From assembly GCF_003955735.1 (NCBI RefSeq), contig NZ_CP034464.1:2976001-3040000 (forward strand): a stretch of 64,000 bases of DNA, written 5' to 3'. Position numbers and translations under genes: made by a program. The notes beneath the pieces are model-generated. The model had not been told where the DNA came from. It made no database searches and worked only from the letters and a program-made list of their open reading frames with translations. This stretch comes from Undibacterium parvum (lineage in GTDB: Bacteria; Pseudomonadota; Gammaproteobacteria; Burkholderiales; Burkholderiaceae_D). The number at the start of each line of letters is the position of its first letter. Within the stretch, counting starts at the first letter, position 1. Below, one piece after another: positions 1-8,400 of the stretch.

Positions 1-1
1 G

Positions 2-235
2 AGCACCGGATACTTGCATGCCGATCTAGAATACTGGTATCAAGAGCAGCACTACACCGTGGCTTGGCGTAGCGATTTGACGGCACATCGTAGTTTGCCC
101 AAGGCATGCAGCATGGTGCTCGATCCTCACCATTTGGATCAGCCGCAGTTCCCCGCGAGTTGGAAATTGCCTTCGGTATTGATCGCGGTGACGGTCTTGC
201 TGAGCTTGAATGTGTGGAGTCAGATGAGTCTTTGA
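2..235 (+). CDS. 3' end of an unrecognised protein (truncated by the window edge)
   Basis: An open frame enters from the left edge and stops at a TGA at 233-235. About 77 residues are visible, so the true start lies outside the window. The visible part is polar and aromatic-rich (GYLHADLEYWYQEQHYTV near its beginning). It ends in one hydrophobic stretch (VLIAVTVLLSLNVW) that could be a C-terminal membrane anchor. An internal TTG could in principle start a 73-residue ORF, but there is no ribosome-binding site to favour it. I do not recognise the family. A strong stem-loop follows directly, consistent with a real 3' end. Confidence 0.5.
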   Translation, partial: STGYLHADLEYWYQEQHYTVAWRSDLTAHRSLPKACSMVLDPHHLDQPQFPASWKLPSVLIAVTVLLSLNVWSQMSL

Positions 236-238
236 GCT

Positions 239-275
239 AGTCTAGAGTAGCGTCATTTTGACGCTGCTCTAGACT
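239..275. terminator. Stem-loop between two convergent genes
   Basis: A 17-bp stem with one G-T type mismatch (AGTCTAGAGTAGCGTCA paired with its complement at 259-275) closes a 3-nt TTT loop. It sits between the truncated plus-strand gene (stop at 235) and the minus-strand thioesterase (end at 319). No U-run follows on either side, so a bidirectional terminator role is inferred from position and stem strength only. Confidence 0.55.
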
Positions 276-318
276 GGCCTAGCTTCGAACTAGCTCTAAC
301 TAGGTCGATTAACTAGGC

Positions 319-744
319 TTAGCGCACGCTCAGACTGGCGATCGCGTCCAGTGGTGGGATTTGGCGTGGCTTACGGTCGTCGCCAGTGGCGACGTAGGTC
401 AGTGTCGCTTCCGTGACCTTCACGGTGTCAGCTTGCAGGCGATTACGTTCTGCGTACACTTCGACGGTAACGGTGAGTGAAGTATTGCCTACCCGCGTCA
501 CTTCGGCATAAAACGAGAGTAAATCGCCGACAAACACCGGTTGCTTAAATAAGAAGGAATTCACTGCGATGGTGGCCACGCGACCATTGGCGCGCCGCGC
601 CGCCGGTATCGCGCCGGCGATATCGACTTGCGCCATGATCCAGCCGCCGAAGACGTCGCCATGCACGTTGGCATCGGCTGGCATAGGCATTACGCGCAAT
701 TGCGGCATGCCGGGCGGAAGGGTGTTTTTGATGGGATTAGACAT
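319..744 (-). CDS. yciA: Acyl-CoA thioesterase, YciA/hotdog family
   Basis: This 141-residue protein has the single hotdog-fold layout of YciA-type acyl-CoA thioesterases, cytoplasmic enzymes that hydrolyse acyl-CoA to free acid and CoA. Family signatures visible are the motif DANVHGDVFGGWIMAQVDIA (about residues 24-43), with the GDVFGGWIM turn that carries the catalytic Asp, followed by the strand VATIAVNSFLFKQPVFVGDLLSFYA. Length matches the family. The start is supported by AAAGG seven bases upstream of the ATG on the minus strand. It is transcribed divergently from the ABC exporter, with a 115-bp shared promoter gap. Substrate range cannot be read from sequence. Confidence 0.88.
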   Translation of the reverse strand: MSNPIKNTLPPGMPQLRVMPMPADANVHGDVFGGWIMAQVDIAGAIPAARRANGRVATIAVNSFLFKQPVFVGDLLSFYAEVTRVGNTSLTVTVEVYAERNRLQADTVKVTEATLTYVATGDDRKPRQIPPLDAIASLSVR

Positions 745-859
745 GAGCGTGCCTTTAAGACGTTACAATTGCTGGAATAATAAACTAAATTGATACTCCG
801 CATTTTTTCGCCTGGTATCGCGTCTTGCTTTTTTACTCCCTATTTGAATAAGCCTCTTC

Positions 860-2761
860 ATGCGCCGTAATTCCTCTTCTTCCGCACCTGCGCCCTCGGC
901 TAGCTCGGCTCGTGGCGACTGGTCTACCGTCAAGACCCTATTGCCGTATCTATGGGCGTATAAATGGCGTGTCTTGCTGGCTTTGCTATTCCTGGTCGGG
1001 GCTAAGCTGGCCAATGTAGGCGTGCCTTTGATACTCAAGCGCCTGATCGATAGTTTGACCATCGCCCCCAGTGATCCGCTGGCCTTAATGGTGCTGCCGC
1101 TTAGTTTGCTGGTGGCCTACGGCGTGTTGCGGGTGTCGACCACCTTGTTTACCGAATTGCGCGAATTTGTGTTTGCCAAGGTCACCCAAAGAGCGGTGCG
1201 GAATATCGCCTTGAAGGTGTTTCGGCATCTGCATGCCTTGTCGCTGCGCTTTCATCTGAATCGCCAGACCGGCGGCATGACGCGCGACATCGAGCGCGGT
1301 ACCCGTGGTATATCCTCGCTGGTCTCGTATGCCTTGTTCAGTATTTTTCCCACATTGCTAGAAATTTCACTGGTCTTGATTTATCTGGCGACTCATTACG
1401 ATATCTGGTTTAGCCTGATTACTGTGATCGCTTTGCTTAGCTATATTATTTTCACCATCAGCATGACTGAGTGGCGCACGCATTTCCGACGCACCATGAA
1501 TGATCTCGATTCCAAGGCCAGCACCAAGGCCATCGATTCTTTGCTCAATTACGAGACAGTGAAGTATTTTGGCAATGAAGATTATGAGGCTAAACGCTAT
1601 GACGCTGGCTTGCAACATTATGAGGTCGCCGCGGTCAAATCACAGACCACCTTGTCCATGCTCAATACCGGACAATCTCTGATTATCGCGACCGCCGTGA
1701 CCTTGATCTTGTGGCGCGCCACGCAGGGCGTGATCGACAAGAGCATGAGTATAGGTGACCTGGTGTTGGTGAATGCCTTCATGATACAACTGTATATACC
1801 GCTCAATTTTCTAGGGGTCTTGTACCGCGAGATCAAGCAAAGTCTGGCCGATATGGAAAGACTATTTTCTTTGCTAGACCAGAATCGTGAAATCGCCGAT
1901 AAACCTGATGCGCCCGATTTACTGATTCAGCAGCATGCAGCGCGTCATTCCGGCGGGGCGATACGCTTTTCGCATGTCGATTTTAGTTACGAAACTAAGC
2001 GGCAGATCTTGTTTGATGTCGATTTTAGTATCGCAGCGGGCACCACTACCGCGGTAGTCGGTCATAGCGGTTCCGGTAAGTCGACCTTGTCGCGCTTACT
2101 GTTCAGGTTTTACGATGTGCAGTCTGGCAGTATCACGATCGATGGCCAGAACATCATGGATGTGAATCAGCACTCCTTGCGCAATGCGATCGGTATCGTG
2201 CCGCAAGATACGGTGTTGTTTAATGACACGATTGAATACAATATCGCCTACGGCAAACCCGGTGCCACTAAGGAGGAAATCATTGCGGTGGCCAAGGCTG
2301 CCTACATACATGAGTTTATCGAGACTTTACCGGATGGCTACGCCACCATGGTTGGCGAGCGCGGACTGAAATTGTCGGGCGGTGAAAAACAAAGGGTGGC
2401 GATCGCGCGCACCATACTGAAAAACCCGGCTATCCTGATTTTTGATGAAGCCACTTCGGCGCTCGATTCTAAATCCGAGCAAATAATACAGGCGCAACTC
2501 AAAGAAATCGCCAAGAGTAGAACCAGTCTGGTGATCGCGCATAGGCTCTCGACGATTGTTGATGCCGAGCAAATTTTGGTGATGGATAAGGGGCGCATCA
2601 TAGAGCGCGGCACCCATCAAACTTTGCTGGCGATGGCAGGTGCGTATGCCCAGATGTGGCAACGTCAACAACATCAGCAGCAGCATCAGCAGCATAAGCA
2701 AGAGGCTGCTAGCGATGCTGATGAGCTAGCTGAACTAGGCGCAGAGTGGAAATTACTCTGA
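860..2761 (+). CDS. ATM1/HMT1-type ABC exporter (fused permease and ATPase)
   Basis: This 633-residue half-transporter resembles the ABCB7/ATM1 group of inner-membrane exporters, members of which move glutathione conjugates or related thiol compounds. Residues about 25-340 form the six-helix ABC_membrane domain. The ATPase follows, with Walker A GHSGSGKST near residue 402, signature LSGGEKQRVAIARTI near 504 and Walker B/D-loop ILIFDEATSALD near 527. The loop containing ETVKYFGNEDYEAKRYD is typical of the ATM1 branch rather than MsbA. The C-terminus is a low-complexity Gln/His tract (about residues 599-613). The ribosome-binding site is weak, so the start could lie slightly downstream. The substrate is inferred only at subfamily level. 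Confidence 0.87.
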   Translation: MRRNSSSSAPAPSASSARGDWSTVKTLLPYLWAYKWRVLLALLFLVGAKLANVGVPLILKRLIDSLTIAPSDPLALMVLPLSLLVAYGVLRVSTTLFTELREFVFAKVTQRAVRNIALKVFRHLHALSLRFHLNRQTGGMTRDIERGTRGISSLVSYALFSIFPTLLEISLVLIYLATHYDIWFSLITVIALLSYIIFTISMTEWRTHFRRTMNDLDSKASTKAIDSLLNYETVKYFGNEDYEAKRYDAGLQHYEVAAVKSQTTLSMLNTGQSLIIATAVTLILWRATQGVIDKSMSIGDLVLVNAFMIQLYIPLNFLGVLYREIKQSLADMERLFSLLDQNREIADKPDAPDLLIQQHAARHSGGAIRFSHVDFSYETKRQILFDVDFSIAAGTTTAVVGHSGSGKSTLSRLLFRFYDVQSGSITIDGQNIMDVNQHSLRNAIGIVPQDTVLFNDTIEYNIAYGKPGATKEEIIAVAKAAYIHEFIETLPDGYATMVGERGLKLSGGEKQRVAIARTILKNPAILIFDEATSALDSKSEQIIQAQLKEIAKSRTSLVIAHRLSTIVDAEQILVMDKGRIIERGTHQTLLAMAGAYAQMWQRQQHQQQHQQHKQEAASDADELAELGAEWKLL

Positions 2762-2883
2762 AAATAAATGCAAACGAAGGTATATTCTGCCTATTCAAAA
2801 TTTAATTTGTGCGGTTTTAATCTAATATCGCGCTAAAATTATTTAAGATTCTTATTTGTGCGTGTCCTCTTCCGGGAATAATT

Positions 2884-4008
2884 ATGACGAAATTTATACG
2901 TAGTGTTGCGGTGTTGTCTACGCTGGTATTGGCTACTGCGTGTAGCCGACAAGTTGATGTGAAAATTGGCTTGGTTGGCCCTATGACTGGTGCATTGGCG
3001 CATAACGGTAAAAGCATGGCGCAGGGCGCGCAAATTGCAATTGATGAGTTAAATGAAGAAGGTTTCTTCATTAAGGGAAAACGCGCCAATTTCACTTTAG
3101 TCGTGGAAGACGATAAAGCCTCGCCAGAAGAAGGTAAGGCTGCCGCACAGCGCTTGCTCGATGCCGGTGTGGTCGCAGTGTATGGACACTTTAATTCTGG
3201 TGTGACAATACCTGCCGCGCCGATTTACGCTAAGGCGGGGATACCGCAAATGTCGGCTTCCACCAACCCTAAATACACCCGTATGGGAATTGCCTCGGTA
3301 TTTCGTATAGGTGCTGATGATATTGAGCAAGGTGCGACTTTAGGCCGGATTGCGGTTGAAAAACTCAAGGCAAAATCGGTTTTTGTGGTGGATGATGCTT
3401 CCTTGTTCGGCACCGGTTTAGTATTGGAAGTGAATAAAGTTCTTGCCGCAAAAAATGTCACTGCCACCGCTGAGTCGCTCAAGCCGAATGCGGTGGACTA
3501 CGCTGCCGTGGTCAAGAAAATTGCGGATAGTCAGGCCAGTGTCGTGGTGTATGGTGGTGATGATCCGGTCGGCGTCGCGCTGTTAAAAGCCTTGCGTGCC
3601 AGCGGCTCGGACGTGAAATTTATTACCGGTGATTCTATGTGCGATGCCGGTATTATTAAAGCTGCAGCCGGTACCGCGGATCGTGATTACTTCTGTACTG
3701 TGGCTGGCGTGCCGCCTTCCTGGTTGTCGGGTGGCGCTGCATTCTTGCGAAAATATAAGGCTAAATTTGGTGAGCCAGGTGCCATGGCGCCCATCGCCTA
3801 TGATGGTATTCATGTATATGCTCAGGCTATGCAAAAAGCCGGTTCCACTGAGCCTGCTGCTATCGTCACTGAACTGAAGAAAAATTCTTTTGATGGCAAG
3901 ATTCAGGGCAGCGTCGAATTTGATGCCAAAGGCGATCTGAAAGATGGTTCTATCGTGATCTACGAAACCATAGGTGGTGTTTTGACTGAGAAATCTGGTC
4001 TGTATTGA
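2884..4008 (+). CDS. Branched-chain amino-acid-type ABC transporter substrate-binding lipoprotein
   Basis: This 374-residue protein belongs to the LivJ/LivK-like periplasmic-binding family (peripla_BP_6). The N-terminus is a short hydrophobic signal ending in ATAC-S, a plausible lipobox with the lipidated Cys at residue 20. The mature part begins VKIGLVGPMTGALAHNGKSMAQGAQIAIDELN, the standard opening of the first lobe, and later contains AVYGHFNSGVTIPAAPIYAKAGIPQMSAS. No permease or ATPase genes lie beside it, so it is an orphan binding protein in this window; its partner transporter is presumably elsewhere. A strong terminator follows 34 bp after the stop. The ligand is probably an amino acid by family, not proven. 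Confidence 0.85.
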   Translation: MTKFIRSVAVLSTLVLATACSRQVDVKIGLVGPMTGALAHNGKSMAQGAQIAIDELNEEGFFIKGKRANFTLVVEDDKASPEEGKAAAQRLLDAGVVAVYGHFNSGVTIPAAPIYAKAGIPQMSASTNPKYTRMGIASVFRIGADDIEQGATLGRIAVEKLKAKSVFVVDDASLFGTGLVLEVNKVLAAKNVTATAESLKPNAVDYAAVVKKIADSQASVVVYGGDDPVGVALLKALRASGSDVKFITGDSMCDAGIIKAAAGTADRDYFCTVAGVPPSWLSGGAAFLRKYKAKFGEPGAMAPIAYDGIHVYAQAMQKAGSTEPAAIVTELKKNSFDGKIQGSVEFDAKGDLKDGSIVIYETIGGVLTEKSGLY

Positions 4009-4041
4009 TACATTAACGGTCAACATAGGCCGTTGATCTCT

Positions 4042-4080
4042 AAAAAAGCCGCAACCTAAATTAAGGTTGCGGCTTTTTTT
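4042..4080 (+). terminator. Rho-independent terminator after the binding-protein gene
   Basis: A 16-bp perfect stem (AAAAAAGCCGCAACCT with its complement at 4064-4079) with a 6-nt loop, ending in a run of T. It isolates the binding-protein gene from the LysR gene at 4127. Confidence 0.9.
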
Positions 4081-4126
4081 GCTTTTACTTGCTTACTTAC
4101 TTGCTTAGTTATACTAAGATGCTGAT

Positions 4127-5089
4127 ATGGAAACAAAATGGCTAGAAGACTTCGTCTCTTTGGCTGAAACCAATAGTTTCAGCCGTTCCGCTGAGCTGCG
4201 TCACGTGACGCAACCGGCATTTTCTCGACGCATACAATCTTTAGAGGCCTGGTTAGGAACGGATCTGATTGATCGCACCTCTTATCCTACGCGCCTCACT
4301 CACGCTGGCGATGTGTTTTTTGAGCAGGCGATTGCCATGTTGGGGCAAATAAATAATGCCCGAGCGCTGCTACGTGGTAAACGCACCTCGACTCAGACCA
4401 CCATAGATTTTGCGGTGCCACATACTTTATCGCTGACCTATGTGCCTAAGTGGTTGACCAAGCTGGAGCAAGCTTTTGGCGAAATGCACACACGCCTGCT
4501 GGCGCTCAATGTGCATGATGCAGTGATGACTCTGGTCGAAGGTGGCTGCGATCTTTTGCTGTGTTACCACCATCCACGCCAACCTCTGCTACTCGATCCG
4601 GCTCAATACGACATGATCAATATGGGGTCAGAAGCTTTGCGCGCCTACACCCGGTGCGACAAAGCCGGTGTGCCAGATTTTGTGTTACCCGGTAGTTTGG
4701 ATGCGCCGTTGCCGTTTTTGGCGTATGCAAATAATGCCTACCTGGGACGCATGGTCGATTTGATTTTGAACGATGCGCGTATACCTCTGCATTTTGATAA
4801 ATGCTATGAAACCGATATGGCCGAGGGTTTGAAGATGATGGCGCTGGAAGGTCGTGGAGTGGCTTTTTTGCCTGAGTCGGCAGTGAGTCGCGAGATCAAG
4901 CAAAAACAATTGGCACGTGCCGACGGCGGGCTCAAGCAATGGGAGGTCGAGATGGAAATCCGCCTGTACCGCGAGCGTCCATCGCTGCAACGCCCGGGTA
5001 AGGCGGTGGTGTCAAAATTATGGGAATATTTAGAGCAAAAAAACACAACGAGTACTAAACTTAGCCAGAAGCCACGCAAGCTCAAATAA
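4127..5089 (+). CDS. LysR-family transcriptional regulator, HypT/YjiE-like
   Basis: A 320-residue LysR regulator. The N-terminal winged helix-turn-helix covers residues 1-60 (METKWLEDFVSLAETNSFSRSAELRHVTQPAFSRRIQSLE). The effector domain follows to about residue 300. Several segments resemble E. coli HypT (YjiE), the hypochlorite-responsive regulator: the opening ETKWLEDF, the block NNAYLGRMVDLIL and ALEGRGVAFLPESAVSREIKQKQL. The C-terminus adds a basic tail (TKLSQKPRKLK). It lies 363 bp upstream of the glutamate dehydrogenase gene on the same strand, with an inverted repeat in between, so control of that gene is possible but only inferred. I see no clear Shine-Dalgarno sequence. Confidence 0.85.
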   Translation: METKWLEDFVSLAETNSFSRSAELRHVTQPAFSRRIQSLEAWLGTDLIDRTSYPTRLTHAGDVFFEQAIAMLGQINNARALLRGKRTSTQTTIDFAVPHTLSLTYVPKWLTKLEQAFGEMHTRLLALNVHDAVMTLVEGGCDLLLCYHHPRQPLLLDPAQYDMINMGSEALRAYTRCDKAGVPDFVLPGSLDAPLPFLAYANNAYLGRMVDLILNDARIPLHFDKCYETDMAEGLKMMALEGRGVAFLPESAVSREIKQKQLARADGGLKQWEVEMEIRLYRERPSLQRPGKAVVSKLWEYLEQKNTTSTKLSQKPRKLK

Positions 5090-5452
5090 TCACGCCTTCT
5101 GTTGATTGCTTATGTTTTTTGCGGTTTTCTTAATGACACCTCGTTCCTGCAAATTTTATTCGTATGTTTTTGTTAAAGACCAAGAAATATTTGGATGGGA
5201 AAGCCTGATTTTTTTGCTGCCGCTTGCGCCAAATCAAGTATCTTAATATGTATGTTTTTTTTGCATAGTTGTATGCAAACAAAGCATTGGCAGTCATTAG
5301 AACAGGTGCTCTACCATGCGTCAGCTTATCGGTAATTGCGTCAGAACAAGTTATTTTTGGAGGGTGCTTGGACTGACCGGTTTGCCTAGGTATCCGCTAG
5401 CAAGCCTTGATATCTTCGATTACTTGATACCCTCAAACTAGAAGGAGTATGC
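5090..5452 (+). other. 363-bp regulatory gap before the glutamate dehydrogenase gene
   Basis: No coding frame is convincing here. The gap is AT-rich in its first half, contains the dyad at 5261-5278, and ends with an excellent ribosome-binding site, AAGGAG, six or seven bases before the ATG at 5453. Confidence 0.6.
5261..5278. promoter_or_regulatory. Candidate operator upstream of the glutamate dehydrogenase gene
   Basis: The perfect dyad TTGCATA-GTTG-TATGCAA fits the general form of a LysR-type site (an interrupted palindrome containing T-N11-A). It lies between the HypT-like regulator and the dehydrogenase gene, about 175 bp upstream of the start codon. Function is inferred from position and symmetry only. 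Confidence 0.4.
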
Positions 5453-8400
5453 ATGACTACGTCCCACCTGGCCGAACTTTTAGCCTACGCACAAGAACAT
5501 ACAGGCTCCGCAGCCGACCGCCAAGCCGGTTTCGTCGCAGCCTATTTCGAGAATACTGATCCGGATGAAGTGCAGGCACGTGGTTCTGCCACACTTTTTG
5601 CGGTCGCCAATGCGCACTGGCGTTTGCTGGATGCGCCGCGTGCTGCAAACAGCGCAAAATTGCGGGTGTTTAACCCAACTTTGGCAGAAGACGGTTTCGT
5701 CAGCGAACACACCGTCATACAGATCGTCAACGACAATATGCCGTTTCTGGTTGATTCGGTCACCATGGCGATCAACCGCAGCGGACGTACTGCGCATTGG
5801 ATAGTCCATCCTTTAATGAGTGTGGCAAGGGATGCTCAAGGCGGTATCGCCGCCGTTAGTACGGTCGCCACTGCCAATGCGGCTGGTAAGCAAGACAAGA
5901 TAGAGTCCCTGATTTTGGTTGAATGTGATCGCATAGTGGCGGTGACTGAGCAACAGGCATTGGCGGACGAATTGAGCCGGGTGTTGGCAGATGTGCGTGG
6001 CGCAGTCGATGATTGGCCTGCCATGTTGGCACGCGTGCAAAGTGTCACGCAAGCCGCTGAAAAATCACCCCTGTCACCTGCCAATCGCGAAGAAGGCATC
6101 GCTTTCTTGCATTGGATGGAAGCGCGTCATTTTACTTTTCTGGGCGCGCGTGACTACGATCTGAAGCGCGATGGTGACAGCGTGACGATGGTAGCCAGAC
6201 CTGATACTGGCCTGGGTATATTACGTGGTGCCGTGCAAACGATAGAAACTGTCTTGTCGCCAGAAGCGGTCGCACTGGTAGATTCGGATGAGTTGGTGCT
6301 GGTGACTAAAACCATGACACGCGCCACCGTACATCGTCCGGCCTGGCTCGACTATATAGGCGTAAAACGTTTTGATGAGGCAGGTCAAGTAATCGGTGAG
6401 TCGCGCTTTTTAGGCTTGTACACCTCGACCGCCTATTCTTGCAATGTGGAGGATATTCCGCAAGTACGCCAACGTGCCGCTGATGTGATGAGTAATGCCG
6501 GTGTGGTTCCAGATAGTCATGCTGCTAAATCTCTGCAATCGATTTTGGATGATTATCCACGTGATGAGTTGTTTCAGATTGATACCGCCACACTGACTGA
6601 ACATGCCGTTGGGATTTTACGTTTGCAAGAGCGCCAACGCACTCGCCTATTTTTACGCCGCGACCCTTTCGGACGTTTTACATCGGCCCAAGTGTTCGTG
6701 CCACGTGATCGGTATAACACCGAATTGCGCGTTAAAATCAGCACAGAATTAATGGCCGCTCTGAATGGTCAGTCGATCGAGTTCACCCCTATGTTGACCG
6801 ATAGCCCTCTGGCGCGGATACATTATCTGGTGCGCGCCAAAGAACATGCTCCGCACAATGTCAATCTGCAAGCCCTGGAAGCGCGTATCGCTAAACTGGC
6901 ACAGCGTTGGGAAGACGATTGCAGTACTGAGTTATTGCGCGCGCATGGTGAAGGTCAGGGCTTGGCCTTGGCACATCGTTTCGCCAATGCCTTCTCGACC
7001 GCGTATCGCGAAGATTTTTCGGCCTTGGTAGCCGCAGAAGATGCCGACATGCTGGCCAATTTAACTGCCAATTCACCTTTAGCCGTCAAGCTGTATCGTC
7101 CACTAGATGCGGCACCTGGCATGCTGCGTTTTAAGATTTACAACACCTCCAAAGTGGCCTTGTCAGATTCATTGCCGGTGCTGGAGCGCATGGGGGCCAG
7201 AGTCTTAGATGAACATCCTTACCATATCGCTAGTGCGAATGGCAACGCAGGCGAATCGCTATGGATCCATGATCTCGGTCTACAACTACCGCCGAGTACC
7301 GATTTGTCCACCGTAAAAGCGCGCTTTGAAGCCTTGTTCGCGCTGGCATGGGGCGCCCAAGTCGAGAGCGATGACCTGAATCGCTTGGTGTTGAGCACGG
7401 CCTTAGATGCGCGGGCGATTGCGGTATTGCGGGCTTATACCCGTTATTTCAAGCAATTGGGTTTTGCCTTTAGCCAAAGCTATATCGAGGCGACGCTGAA
7501 TAAAAATGCCAGCATCGCCCAGGCGATTGCCGAATTATTTGATGCGCGTTTCAATCCGACTCTCCGTGTGGATAGAGATGCTGAGCAGCTGCGACTCAAA
7601 CAGCAAATAGAAAGCCATCTCGGTAACGTCGCCAGTCTGGACGAAGATAGGATCTTGCGTCAATTTTTCGCTAGCGTATTGGCCACCTTGCGCACTAATG
7701 TCTGGCAGTCCGCCACCACCGGTGGTGATAAGCCTTACATGAGCTTCAAGCTGAACCCACGTGAAGTACCTGGCGTGCCGGAACCGAAACCACTGTTTGA
7801 AATCTGGGTCTATTCACCTAGAGTGGAAGGCGTACATTTGCGCGGTGGCAAAGTGGCGCGCGGTGGTTTGCGCTGGTCGGATCGCAGAGAAGACTTCCGT
7901 ACCGAGATACTCGGTCTGGTGAAGGCGCAGCAAGTCAAGAACACGGTGATCGTACCAGTCGGCTCCAAAGGTGGTTTCGTACTTAAAAACGCACCAGCCG
8001 CGAGCGATAGAGAAGCGTATCAGGCCGAAGGCATCGCTTGCTACAAGCTGTTCCTGTCTGGCTTACTCGACCTTACCGATAATGTGGTGAAGGGCAATGT
8101 GGTGCCTCCGCTGAATGTGGTGCGACATGACGTCGATGATCCGTATCTGGTGGTGGCTGCTGATAAGGGCACTGCGACCTTCTCGGATATCGCCAATGGC
8201 GTATCGGCTGATTATGGGTTTTGGTTGGGTGACGCCTTTGCATCCGGTGGTTCAGTAGGTTACGACCATAAGAAAATGGGGATCACCGCACGCGGCGCAT
8301 GGGAGTCGGTCAAACGCCATTTCCGTTCACTGTCCATCAATACCCAAACTACGCCATTTACCGTGGCCGGTATCGGTGACATGTCGGGTGACGTGTTTGG

